This document shows positions 1 to 7,656 of a stretch of 64,000 bases of DNA, piece after piece. The position numbers and the translations under genes are program-made. The notes under the pieces were generated by a model. That model was not told the origin of the DNA, searched no databases, and saw nothing but the letters and a program-made list of their open reading frames with translations. Source of the DNA: Desulfurispira natronophila (GTDB lineage Bacteria > Chrysiogenota > Chrysiogenetes > Chrysiogenales > Chrysiogenaceae); the NCBI RefSeq assembly GCF_014203025.1, contig NZ_JACHID010000014.1, positions 1 to 64,000 on the forward strand, given 5' to 3'. Position 1 is the first letter of the stretch. Each line of letters begins with the position of its first letter.

Positions 1-13
1 ACCTTGACCCACC

Positions 14-95
14 TGGCAAATTACCTTGACCCAGGGGTGGAAAATTACCCTGACCCAAATTCGCTATAAGTGGAAAATTAGCATGACTGTCGACA
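14..95. repeat. Terminal repeats of an IS21-like element (end only)
   Basis: Three imperfect 20-base direct repeats of the form TGG(C/A)AAATTA-CCYTGACCCA lie at 14-33, 38-57 and 71-90, with a further partial unit at 1-11. The last ends in TGTCGACA at 95. Read from that end inwards, the sequence begins TGTCGACAGTCATG. Multiple internal terminal repeats behind a TGT-starting end are typical of IS21-family elements. The body of the element would lie left of the window, so only its end is visible here. The family assignment comes from recall of the end structure, not from a transposase. Confidence 0.55.
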
Positions 96-131
96 GTTAT
101 ATTTTCCTGAAATCATCCCAAGGAGAGCAAA

Positions 132-633
132 ATGGCCATCAACGATGAACTAATTGTCGAGCGTCTTTCCAACTACAAATCACCTGAGGACCTTGTTGAA
201 GAAAGTGGTTTACTTAAAGAGCTAACAAAGCGCTTGGTAGAGCGTGCCATGCAGGCTGAGATGACCTATCACCTCGGTTATGCCAAGCATGAAAAAGGGT
301 CCAAGAAAACAGGGAATTCCCGCAACGGAAAGCACAGCAAGACTATCAGTGGTGAGTTTGGTGAAATTGAGGTAGGCGTTCCCCGCGATCAGGGCTCAAT
401 TTGAGCCCCAGATTATTCCCAAAGGCCAAAGCCGCTTCCATGGTTTTGACGACAAGGTACTCTCAATGTATGCGCGTGGCATGAGCACGCGTGATATCCA
501 GGCGCACCATGAAGATCTATACAGCGTACAGGTGTCTGCTGCCTTGGTGTCTCAGGTAACCAATGCCGTTACAGAAGACGTAAAAACCAGGCAGAATCGC
601 TCACTGGACGAGGTGTACCCTATTGTCTATCTG
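132..633 (+). pseudogene. IS256-family transposase, frameshifted and truncated
   Basis: The frame starting at 132 (after AAGGAG at 120-125) encodes the N-terminal part of an IS256-type transposase: the ERAMQAEMTYHLGY block and the TGNSRNGKHSKT block. It stops at 402-404. Deleting one base in the run at about 398-402 restores the family reading GSFEPQIIPK and joins it to the second frame. That frame carries MYARGMSTRDI and ends in LDEVYPIVYL near 633, just before the first catalytic Asp region. After that the homology is lost. The catalytic core and C-terminus are missing, so no active protein can be made. The remnant sits between an IS21-like end and the 3' end of moaA, so this edge has been rearranged by at least two elements. 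Confidence 0.85.
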
Positions 634-731
634 GGCGTTATCCGTGTAAAGAGTCGATACAGTGGACACATAGCCAACGCTGCAAGCTGCCCAGAGCAAC
701 AGCAGAGTCATTTTTCGGCACTAACAGGCTG

Positions 732-1712
732 CTATCCACCGATGCGGGTCATATTCCGCGATCCGGCGTACATGTCGCTGTTTTCGGCCACTTTGGCGGC
801 GGCAACTTTTATAAAGTACTTCGCCAGGGTCGCGTCGTCGACGCTCTGATTGCGCAGCATGTGGAGGAAGTCATGCTCATGGCGGGAGAAGAGGCAGGTT
901 TTTATCTTTCCGTCGGCGGTGATGCGCAGGCGATTGCAGCTGTGGCAAAAGTGTTCGCTGACGGGTGAGATGAAGCCGAAGGTTCCCTGCCCTCCAATTA
1001 TACGGTACATGCTGGCAGTGGAGAATGTCTCCCGCTGCAGGGGCTCAATATGGAAGCGCTCCTGTACCTGTTCAAGCATCTGGGCGACGCTTATAAACTG
1101 GTTGGGATTGTAGTGTTCCGGCACTCCAGCGGGCATGTACTCGATAAAGCGGACGCTGATGTGGTGGTCGCGGGTCAGGGCTACAAAATCGGCGATTTCA
1201 TCGTCGTTGACGCCTTTTATGGCAACGGCGTTGATCTTTATAGGGTGAAGTCCGTTTTCCTGCGCGGCCTTTATTCCTTCCCACACCTGCTTGAAGCTGT
1301 CCACGCCGGTTATGTGGGTGAAGCGCTCCGGGTGCAGGGTGTCAAGGCTGATGTTTACCCTCCGCAAGCCGCACTCGCGCAACAGTCCGGCAAACTTTGG
1401 CAGCAGTACCCCGTTGGTGGTCATGGCAATATCATCAAATCCCATGGCACTGGCCAGCCGTATTAATCGGCCGATTCCCCGGCGCGCCAGCGGCTCTCCC
1501 CCCGTCATGCGGATTTTTCTGACCCCCAGTTGGTGAAGGATCTTCAGGGTTCGCTGGATTTCATCCATGCTCAGCATCTGATCCTGGGTGGCATGGCAGA
1601 TGCCGTCTTCCGGGACACAGTAGAAGCACTTCAGGTTGCAGCGATCGGTTACACTGAAGCGAACATAGTTAATGGGTTTGCCCTGGGCGTCTCGCAGGTG
1701 CATATTTTCCAT
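732..1712 (-). CDS. moaA: GTP 3',8-cyclase MoaA (molybdenum cofactor synthesis)
   Basis: This radical-SAM enzyme performs the first step of molybdopterin synthesis, converting GTP to 3',8-cyclo-dGTP in the cytoplasm. The 326-residue product is full length. The radical-SAM CxxxCxxC cluster is at C25, C29 and C32 (VTDRCNLKCFYC), followed by the MTGGEP motif near 69-74. The second, substrate-binding 4Fe-4S site is C256, C259 and C273 (HFCHSCNRLR...KTCLF). The conserved C-terminal Gly-Gly is the last codon pair before the stop. It lies downstream of a TorD-type chaperone and close to arrA, a molybdopterin enzyme, which suggests cofactor supply for arsenate reductase. The 3' end lies about 100 bp from a truncated transposase, and the stop codon touches a copy of the repeat motif ACTAACAGGCTGCT. 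Upstream is only a weak ribosome binding site (GGGAAGTGAG). Confidence 0.96.
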   Translation of the reverse strand: MENMHLRDAQGKPINYVRFSVTDRCNLKCFYCVPEDGICHATQDQMLSMDEIQRTLKILHQLGVRKIRMTGGEPLARRGIGRLIRLASAMGFDDIAMTTNGVLLPKFAGLLRECGLRRVNISLDTLHPERFTHITGVDSFKQVWEGIKAAQENGLHPIKINAVAIKGVNDDEIADFVALTRDHHISVRFIEYMPAGVPEHYNPNQFISVAQMLEQVQERFHIEPLQRETFSTASMYRIIGGQGTFGFISPVSEHFCHSCNRLRITADGKIKTCLFSRHEHDFLHMLRNQSVDDATLAKYFIKVAAAKVAENSDMYAGSRNMTRIGG

Positions 1713-1752
1713 GTCTCACTTCCCGGATTTCCCCGTAGAGTTTCACGCATGA

Positions 1753-1865
1753 CTAACAGGCTGCTAAAAAACCTCCAACTGCGGTATTGCTCGCTCTGCG
1801 ATTGCCTTGCAGCTGGAGGGTTTTTCATTTGCCTATCGAGAGAGACTGTTTCAGCAGCATGTTAG
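1753..1865. repeat. Nested inverted repeat (MITE-like hairpin) between moaA and torD
   Basis: Outer arms CTAACAGGCTGCT (1753-1765) and AGCAGCATGTTAG (1853-1865) are inverted with one mismatch. Inside them, AAAAAACCTCCAACTGC (1766-1782) pairs with GCAGCTGGAGGGTTTTT (1809-1825). The same outer arm motif, ACTAACAGGCTGCT, appears at about 721-734 at the moaA stop. The size (113 bp), nested arms and lack of a gene fit a non-autonomous mobile element. It could also act as a terminator-like structure between torD and moaA. Confidence 0.65.
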
Positions 1866-1893
1866 GCGATATTGGTTTGAGGAGTTGCGCCTT

Positions 1894-1929
1894 CTGCTGA
1901 AAAGTCGCAGGGTAGCTGTGAATGGCTAC
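1894..1929. repeat. Dispersed repeat, copy 1
   Basis: A 36-base segment starting CTGCTGAAAAGTCGCAGG and containing GCTGTGAATGGCTAC matches 2751-2786 at most positions. It abuts the torD stop codon. It lies 28 bases from the nested inverted repeat, so the two may belong to one element. Confidence 0.55.
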
Positions 1930-2591
1930 ACTGGATTTACGAGCTCTTCAAATGGCACCATATCTTTCCAGACACCAGTCTCGACAAAGCACTGCAGCGC
2001 TTCAGCCAATGCAACGTAGTATTCATTGTTTATTCCCTTGCGAATGTTCTCAGTAAAGGGCTTTATCCATGGCTTGAGAAAGTTGCCGTAAAATTTCAAC
2101 TCAGATTGATAGAGTAAACTTGCCTGTTCAAGCTTACCCTCTCCCAGCAGTTGCACTTTGTTGTGCAGCAGGTAGTACATAAACTCAAGTTCTGCTGTAA
2201 TGTGGTCTGGAGCATTCATGTAATCCTTGTCTATAACCAGACCATGCTCACGATACATTTTAATGACTTCCATGGTAGAGTCACCCATGAGCTGCCGCTC
2301 GCCATCCAGGTATACGGAACCATAAGGGGCTGCGATCAGCTCTGTCGGGCCTACAAAAAGGGCGGAATAATCCACCAGCAATTCTTGGTTACTGTATTTT
2401 GCAAACAGCTTCTGCAGGTTTTTAAACGAATCCATATGCTCGGCGCAGACTTCAGATGCTGTTTCACAAAGCCTTTCAAATACCTGCTCCGACTCTATCA
2501 GATCCCTTTGGGGCTCATAAAACAGCGCTGCCAGCAACTGGTACCCCTGAGCACGCTTTTGCTCAAAATCCATATATTTCTGTATATCCAC
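1926..2591 (-). CDS. TorD/DmsD-family chaperone for a molybdoenzyme (probably ArrA)
   Basis: Proteins of this all-helical family bind the Tat signal or apo-form of DMSO-reductase-type molybdoenzymes in the cytoplasm and help cofactor insertion before export. The 221-residue product shows the family core LLVDYSALFVGP, then APYGSVYLDGERQLMGDST around residues 87-106, and the PDHITAELEFM helix near 128-138. The start is GTG at 2591, with GGAGG nine bases upstream; the in-frame ATG six codons later lacks such a site. The only DMSO-reductase-type enzyme in the window is ArrA, encoded just upstream on the same strand, so ArrA is the likely client (comparable to ArrD of other arr loci). A strong terminator between arrB and this gene suggests its own transcript. 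Confidence 0.88.
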   Translation of the reverse strand: MDIQKYMDFEQKRAQGYQLLAALFYEPQRDLIESEQVFERLCETASEVCAEHMDSFKNLQKLFAKYSNQELLVDYSALFVGPTELIAAPYGSVYLDGERQLMGDSTMEVIKMYREHGLVIDKDYMNAPDHITAELEFMYYLLHNKVQLLGEGKLEQASLLYQSELKFYGNFLKPWIKPFTENIRKGINNEYYVALAEALQCFVETGVWKDMVPFEELVNPV

Positions 2592-2750
2592 TGGAATCCT
2601 CCATTTTTACAGTCTGAGTAACAAGAATCGTACCCATTCACGGTGCATTGGAACTCGCGCCTGCATTCCTCCCAGAGACGCTCACTTTCGTCCGTGATCC
2701 TGCGTATCAGCCGCTCGCCATCCTGGCTCGCTTTCGGAACACTGGCGCTC

Positions 2751-2786
2751 CTGCTAAAAACCGCAGGGTGGCTGTGAATAGTTACC
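2751..2786. repeat. Dispersed repeat, copy 2
   Basis: CTGCTAAAAACCGCAGGG followed by TGGCTGTGAATAGTTACC parallels 1894-1929 with a one-base gap and a few substitutions. It lies in the 328-bp gap upstream of the TorD-type gene. The rest of 2592-2863 shows no gene. Shorter GTGAATAG-type echoes occur near 9829-9842 and 29763-29778. Confidence 0.5.
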
Positions 2787-2863
2787 AAGAATCTTTCGTC
2801 AAGTTTTGCAAATGACTTTTGTTAATAACTATCACACCGTCATGCGAATGACCACTACAAGGC

Positions 2864-2898
2864 AAAAAAAGTGGGTGAGTGGCAAAAGCCACTCACCC
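2864..2898 (-). terminator. Rho-independent terminator after arrB
   Basis: On the minus strand GGGTGAGTGGC, loop TTTT and GCCACTCACCC form a perfect 11-bp stem, followed by A-C and seven T residues (A-run at 2864-2870 on the plus strand). It starts about 20 bases after the arrB stop codon and should end the arrAB transcript before the chaperone gene. Confidence 0.92.
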
Positions 2899-2919
2899 GA
2901 AGAACGAAGAAGGAGAGAG

Positions 2920-3708
2920 TCAACGAGCTGCGTAACTGCGAATATAAATCACATTTGGCTTAATGCCATCATCGGGTTTCTGCATGGCACCTTTGTTGTC
3001 CTTAAGGCTTACCGCTGAGCTGCTGTGCTTTTTCAGGAGCTTGCTGGCTTCACTGTTGGGATCATCGAGGTCGCCAAATACACGTGCCTCTGATGGGCAT
3101 ACCTGAGTACAGTATGGCTTGTGTCCACTCTGCACCAGGTGCTCACAGAATATACACTTTTCCACCTTGTTGGCGCCACGTACCGGGTTATAGTCGGGGT
3201 GACTGAACTCGGTTTTGTAAGGAGGTGTTCCGCCACTCTTGCGCGCTAATTCAGCGCCGGAAGTAGAGCCCTTGAACAACTCGGAGCTATCCTTGTATTT
3301 GGCTTGTGTCTCTTTGCCAGCTGCATTAAAGCTGATGACACTGTACTTTGCGCCAGCATCAGCATTAATATCGTTGCTGGAGTAAGGACAGGCCCGCTGA
3401 CACATGCGACATCCGATGCAGCGATCTTCGTTGTGCATGGTAATGCCATTGTCCTTCTTGTACATGGCTTTGGGGTTTACCGGGCAGGCGCTAACACAAG
3501 GGGCATCGGTGCAATGATTACAAAGCGTGGGGTACATGGTGTACTTCATGTTCGGGAATTTGCCCGAATAACTCTCACAGTAGTCAGCCCAATTGAAAGT
3601 TTGTCCATTGCTGGGGTCGTCGGTATTATTCTGCGTCTTGCAACCCAGACCGCAGGCGCCGCAGCCGGTGCACTTAAGCAGATCTATAACCATTCCGTAT
3701 TTAGCCAT
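2920..3708 (-). CDS. arrB: Respiratory arsenate reductase, iron-sulfur subunit ArrB
   Basis: This electron-transfer subunit passes electrons through four iron-sulfur clusters to the molybdenum subunit ArrA in the periplasm. The 262-residue protein has 16 clustered cysteines in the DMSO-reductase B-subunit pattern: C13/C16/C19/C23, C63/C66/C71/C75, C97/C100/C103/C107 and C185/C188/C200/C204. It has no signal peptide, so it should be exported by hitch-hiking with the Tat-targeted ArrA. It starts 20 bases after arrA ends and is closed by a strong terminator. Its length fits the roughly 29-kDa ArrB of Chrysiogenes. PsrB/SrdB-type subunits look similar, so the arsenate assignment rests mainly on the adjoining arrA. 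Confidence 0.92.
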   Translation of the reverse strand: MAKYGMVIDLLKCTGCGACGLGCKTQNNTDDPSNGQTFNWADYCESYSGKFPNMKYTMYPTLCNHCTDAPCVSACPVNPKAMYKKDNGITMHNEDRCIGCRMCQRACPYSSNDINADAGAKYSVISFNAAGKETQAKYKDSSELFKGSTSGAELARKSGGTPPYKTEFSHPDYNPVRGANKVEKCIFCEHLVQSGHKPYCTQVCPSEARVFGDLDDPNSEASKLLKKHSSSAVSLKDNKGAMQKPDDGIKPNVIYIRSYAAR

Positions 3709-3728
3709 TATTCTGTCCTCCTTCTACC

Positions 3729-6281
3729 TTAGACCTTTTCAATCTTGACGCCGGTAAAGCCACCGTTGCGGGCAGTAGAACCGGTGATGCGATCGTAGTC
3801 ATCGGGCATGATTTCGTTGAAGTTGGCACCGCGGGGCTCAGCCTTGACAAAGTCCTTGGAAGCAATGCGACCAAAGGCATGGTGACCCTGGCCAAAGCAC
3901 TTGGCAACAACGCCGGGGCGTATACCCTCCCACAATCGGGCTTTGACGGTCAGGCTGCCGATAGTGGAAGTGACGCGTACCATGTCACCATCGCTGATAC
4001 CCAGCTTTCTGGCGTCATCCGGGTTAAGCTGCACCACGTCTTCCTGATTCACATCACCTGGGTCGCATTTCTTGAAGGAGTAGTACCAGCTGTTGTTGGC
4101 ACTGCGGCCCTCACGGTTAAGGCGCGACTTCATGTCGATGAGATCAAACGGATACTCTCGGCGGCTTCCGTGTCGCACGTCTTCAGGAGACTCATAGTGA
4201 GGAACAAAAGCCAGCTCGCCACGGGCAGCATAGTTGGTCAGCTCCAACACGCGGTCAACGGAGACGTTGTACTTGGCTGCATGTGTTTCAAAGCCCTTCT
4301 TGAGTGTTTCGCTATAAAACTCAAATTTCTTGGTCTCTGTGGGGAATCCGTTGGCCCACTTTTGACGGAAGGTGAATCGGGGGGAGTTGACAATACCCTT
4401 CTTGCGGAAGTCTTCCCAGCCATTGGGGCGATCGCCTTTGTAGTCCTTGTTTTCAGCAGGATCCCACGCTTTTTGACTGCGCATCTTGGTAGCTGTAATA
4501 GCAAACTCCAGGCTGTTGCTGGGGTGCTTGCCTGTCTCCGGATCCTTGTACTCCTTGGAAAGCCAGTCGTACATGTTGGAGAAACCTTTATCCTTCAGTT
4601 TCTCAGCCAACAACCATGTCACTTCTGTTTCAATGCCTTTGACATCAAACATGCGCTCGATAACAGGCTGCTGAATTGAGAGATGACCGTAGCAGTTCGC
4701 TTTGCTGCTGACCAGCGCCCAGTCCTCAGAGTGGTGCAGGGCAGAGGGCAGCACGATATCAGCGAAGTAAGTCATTTCCGAGAACATGGGGACACAGTGG
4801 ACAAAGAAAGGTACTTTCGCCATGGCTTTGTCCCAGCGCGCACCTTCAGTGCCGGAGAAATTGAAGTTGTTAAAGTAGCCGATAGCTACTTTAATATCGT
4901 AGGGGTCTTCATCCAGGATGGCATTTGCCACGTTATTACACACAACCCCGGTACCGGGATTAGCGCGAGCCATGGCGGGCATTTCAAGGTAACCACGCTG
5001 GTCAATTTTGGTTTGGCCAGCATTGGCCTTGGCTATGTCGTCCTGGTATGGAGCGAAGCTTGGGTACGCGGTGCTGGGTGCGCCCATTCCTGTCACCAGT
5101 CCACCCTCGCTGTCAGTGGCGCCTACCAGTCCATTGAGTGAGTGAATGGCCATTACGGCGTATGATCCACGGGGATGCATATAGGGGCCATACCAGATGG
5201 CGCAATTGGGAGCAGCTTCAGCAAACCCTTTGGCTATACGCTCAATCTGGGCACGGTCAACACCGGCTTCGCGCGCTGCCCAGGCTGCGTCCTTGTCCTT
5301 CAGCTCCAGGTTCCACCACTTTACCAGGCCATTGGTGTGCTTTTCATCAAAGTCGCCTTCGTTAACCGTAGCACCTTTGCGGAACTGGTTGCGACCATCT
5401 TTGAAGTCACCACAGAAGTCTTTGTTCCACAGGCCATTGACCAGGATATAGTGGGCCATGGCAACGGCAACGGCACCATCGGTACCTGGCTTGACCGGCA
5501 TCCACTCGTGTGCCTTGGCGGCGGTATTGTTCATGCGCGGATCGATAGCCGCGACTGTGCCACCGTCCAGAACCTTGTGGAGCCTTCGTATGGAGTTGGG
5601 TGGCTGACGGTTGGAAGAAATCGGATCGCAGGCCCAGGTTATCAGGTACTTCATGTTATCCAGGTCGTAGTCACGATAACCCCAGAAGCCCTCTGTAGCA
5701 TATGAACCCATCTTTTCAACTTCCGCACAGATGGAGCTGTGAGAAATATTGTTGGGGGAACCAATCATGCGCGGCAGGTGACCATAGAAGATGGTGTTGT
5801 GGTGTGAGTAGCGACCACGCATCAGCAGAAACTTGTGGGTTTCATTGTTCTTGCGCAGCTCCATGATTTTGTCGGCAATGGTGTCCATGGCCTCATCCCA
5901 TGAGATGGGCACAAATTTGGGATCTTCTTTGCGTCCCTTTTTCGGATTGGTACGCTTCATGGGGGTCTTAATGCGATCAGGATCGTAGATTTGCTGGAGA
6001 ATCAGGTGTCCCCGTACACAGCAGTAACCGTCATTCGCTTTACTCAGCTGGTTGCCGCGAACCTTGACAGCGCGTCCATTCTGTACAAAAATCTCGATGG
6101 GGCACCAGGTGGTGCAGCCCTGACAGGTGTTGGGAATCCACTTCCCGGCTGCTTCACTTTCAGCGCCTGTTCGTGTTTCGGCAAAGGCGTTGAGCGTGGG
6201 TGATTTGGTGCAGCCTTGGAGAGCTACAGCACCAGCTGCAGCTGCACTGACCTTGAGAAACTCACGTCGTTTAATCCGCAT
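3729..6281 (-). CDS. arrA: Respiratory arsenate reductase, molybdopterin subunit ArrA
   Basis: This is the catalytic subunit reducing arsenate to arsenite as terminal acceptor in the periplasm. The 850 residues begin with a Tat signal (RREFLK, hydrophobic stretch to about residue 22). The N-terminal 4Fe-4S site is C53/C56/C60 plus C87 or C88. ArrA is distinguished from related selenate, thiosulfate or polysulfide reductases by its pocket: R157-Y158 (RGRYS), H181-S182, Mo ligand C185, K190 and Y202. From memory of the Shewanella ANA-3 ArrA structure, R165, Y166, H189, S190, C193, K198 and Y210 line the site; every one matches with a constant offset of eight. It is the first gene of arrAB and is divergent from a sensory operon. 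LQGC at 21-24 resembles a lipobox, so membrane anchoring is possible. No ArrC-type membrane subunit is encoded nearby, as in Chrysiogenes. Confidence 0.95.
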   Translation of the reverse strand: MRIKRREFLKVSAAAAGAVALQGCTKSPTLNAFAETRTGAESEAAGKWIPNTCQGCTTWCPIEIFVQNGRAVKVRGNQLSKANDGYCCVRGHLILQQIYDPDRIKTPMKRTNPKKGRKEDPKFVPISWDEAMDTIADKIMELRKNNETHKFLLMRGRYSHHNTIFYGHLPRMIGSPNNISHSSICAEVEKMGSYATEGFWGYRDYDLDNMKYLITWACDPISSNRQPPNSIRRLHKVLDGGTVAAIDPRMNNTAAKAHEWMPVKPGTDGAVAVAMAHYILVNGLWNKDFCGDFKDGRNQFRKGATVNEGDFDEKHTNGLVKWWNLELKDKDAAWAAREAGVDRAQIERIAKGFAEAAPNCAIWYGPYMHPRGSYAVMAIHSLNGLVGATDSEGGLVTGMGAPSTAYPSFAPYQDDIAKANAGQTKIDQRGYLEMPAMARANPGTGVVCNNVANAILDEDPYDIKVAIGYFNNFNFSGTEGARWDKAMAKVPFFVHCVPMFSEMTYFADIVLPSALHHSEDWALVSSKANCYGHLSIQQPVIERMFDVKGIETEVTWLLAEKLKDKGFSNMYDWLSKEYKDPETGKHPSNSLEFAITATKMRSQKAWDPAENKDYKGDRPNGWEDFRKKGIVNSPRFTFRQKWANGFPTETKKFEFYSETLKKGFETHAAKYNVSVDRVLELTNYAARGELAFVPHYESPEDVRHGSRREYPFDLIDMKSRLNREGRSANNSWYYSFKKCDPGDVNQEDVVQLNPDDARKLGISDGDMVRVTSTIGSLTVKARLWEGIRPGVVAKCFGQGHHAFGRIASKDFVKAEPRGANFNEIMPDDYDRITGSTARNGGFTGVKIEKV

Positions 6282-6390
6282 TTCTACCTCCTTTTAATGG
6301 GTGGGGTGTGTAATGCTGCCATTGCACTTATTGTTCTTGTATTTGTGCAGTGCAATATCTACCCCTCTTGGACTTGTTCAGCGTTAACCT

Positions 6391-6415
6391 AAATCACCGA
6401 TTGACTATATGATTT
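6391..6415. promoter_or_regulatory. Inverted repeat 1 in the arrA / sensor-operon intergenic region
   Basis: AAATCA (6391-6396) and TGATTT (6410-6415) are inverted with a 13-base spacer. It lies about 110 bases upstream of arrA. The arm spacing is identical to that of the second inverted repeat, which suggests a common dimeric regulator, possibly the adjacent LuxR-type response regulator. The remainder of the 433-bp gap (6282-6714) is AT-rich and has no gene. Confidence 0.45.
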
Positions 6416-6447
6416 GAGGTAATAGTAAATGTAGGCCTGAATACTGA

Positions 6448-6476
6448 AAATTACTATCGGTTAAAAACAGTAATTT
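6448..6476. promoter_or_regulatory. Inverted repeat 2 in the arrA / sensor-operon intergenic region
   Basis: AAATTACT (6448-6455) and AGTAATTT (6469-6476) form perfect 8-base inverted arms separated by 13 bases. The right arm runs into AGTAATTTACT, itself a near-perfect palindrome. Located between the divergent arrA and binding-protein genes, this is the best operator candidate for arr regulation in the window. Confidence 0.5.
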
Positions 6477-6714
6477 ACTCAGGAAAAACCCCTAGAGTTC
6501 TTCGTTGTTACTATGTGCTAATATGTATTATATTGTTTTATGCGCTACCTTTAACGCTGCTTTAATCTGTGGTTGGTAGTCAGCTGATAGTTGTTAAATA
6601 TCTTCATGCAAGGTATTATTCACTCAGTAAATGCCCTGCACACGAAGGGTTTTCACTTACCTGTCGATAGTGAGCATTTCAGCAAGTTGCCAAGAACCTA
6701 GCTAGGCTGTATCT

Positions 6715-7656
6715 ATGAAAAACTCGACGTTGATTTCCCTGTGGTTTGTTTCACTGCTGCTCTTAATAGGCCTTACCCTCTACAATAGCCTGAATTTGAA
6801 ACGCGAAGAAATTGTTACTATAGATTCTGACAAGGTCATAAGTACTGATTCCATCACAACCCAGCAGGAGTTTTATAGCGTCGCAGTATCCTCCATGATT
6901 TCACCATTGGAGACACTGCGGGGTTATGGGCCCCTGCTGGAGCAACTTGAAGCAAGGCTAGGCCGCCAGATCAGATTGATACAAAGGCGCACCTACCAAG
7001 AAGTGAACGACCTAATTGAAGCCGGCAAGGTTGATATTGGTTTTATCTGTACTCTCGCCTACGTTAAAGCTTCTGAGTTTGGTGCTCAACTTGTTGCGGT
7101 TCCTCAGGTAGATGGTAACGCCTCCTATCAGGCTTACGTTATTACTCGCAAAGACAGTGGCATCTACTCACTTGAGCAGTTAAAAGGCAAACGCTTTGCT
7201 TTCACCGATCCTATTTCTTTTTCCGGTCACTTGGCCTTATTGGGCGAACTGCATAAGCTCAACGCAACACCAGAGAATTACTTTGCTAGCACATTCTTTA
7301 CTTACAGCCATGACAACTCCCTGCGTGCTGTTCATGACGGTATTGTCGATGGGGCAACCATGGACAGTCTGGTCTTTTACGCCACTGCCATGATCTACCC
7401 AGAGCTGACAGAAAACCTACAGGTTGTGCATGTATCACCCATGGTAGGCAGTCCGCCGGTGGTAGCTCGCCCAGGGATGAGCGAAGAGGAGTTCGAGCTT
7501 ATTCGCCGTATTTTCCTATATATGCACAATGAACCAGAAGGCCGTGAGGCTTTGGATACCCTTTATGTCGACCGATTTGTTATGGGTGATGACGCTCACT
7601 ATAACTATATTCGAAAACTCAGACAGGAGCTTGAATTTGGTTCGTATGCTGACTAG
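6715..7656 (+). CDS. PhnD-family periplasmic binding protein, probable arsenic-oxyanion sensor
   Basis: PhnD-type binding proteins (Phosphonate-bd fold) clamp a small oxyanion between two lobes. In arsenic-sensing operons, related proteins (AioX, ArxX) present the ligand to a histidine kinase. This 313-residue protein has an N-terminal membrane segment or uncleaved signal (residues 7-23), then the typical start of lobe 1 ([15 protein letters not shown]), the cleft loop [13 protein letters not shown] (104-116) and the [18 protein letters not shown] segment. Its only cysteine is C112 in the cleft loop; AioX of Agrobacterium is reported to need one cysteine for arsenite sensing. It overlaps the kinase gene by 11 bases and is divergent from arrA. 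No permease or ATPase genes accompany it, so it is a sensor rather than a transporter. Arsenate, arsenite or phosphate remain possible ligands. Confidence 0.82.
   Translation: MKNSTLISLWFVSLLLLIGLTLYNSLNLKREEIVTIDSDKVISTDSITTQQEFYSVAVSSMISPLETLRGYGPLLEQLEARLGRQIRLIQRRTYQEVNDLIEAGKVDIGFICTLAYVKASEFGAQLVAVPQVDGNASYQAYVITRKDSGIYSLEQLKGKRFAFTDPISFSGHLALLGELHKLNATPENYFASTFFTYSHDNSLRAVHDGIVDGATMDSLVFYATAMIYPELTENLQVVHVSPMVGSPPVVARPGMSEEEFELIRRIFLYMHNEPEGREALDTLYVDRFVMGDDAHYNYIRKLRQELEFGSYAD

Noticed and set aside
2498-2788. 96-codon minus-strand frame overlapping the torD start
   Set aside because: It overlaps the well-supported torD gene in another frame and runs through repeat sequence.
4650-4680. 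Further copy of the AACAGGCTGCT repeat arm inside arrA
   Set aside because: It lies within conserved coding sequence without an inverted partner; a chance match is likely.
3729-6281. Selenate, thiosulfate or polysulfide reductase as the identity of the molybdoenzyme
   Set aside because: The pocket residues R157, Y158, H181, S182, C185, K190 and Y202 reproduce the ArrA set with constant spacing, and arsenic genes flank it.
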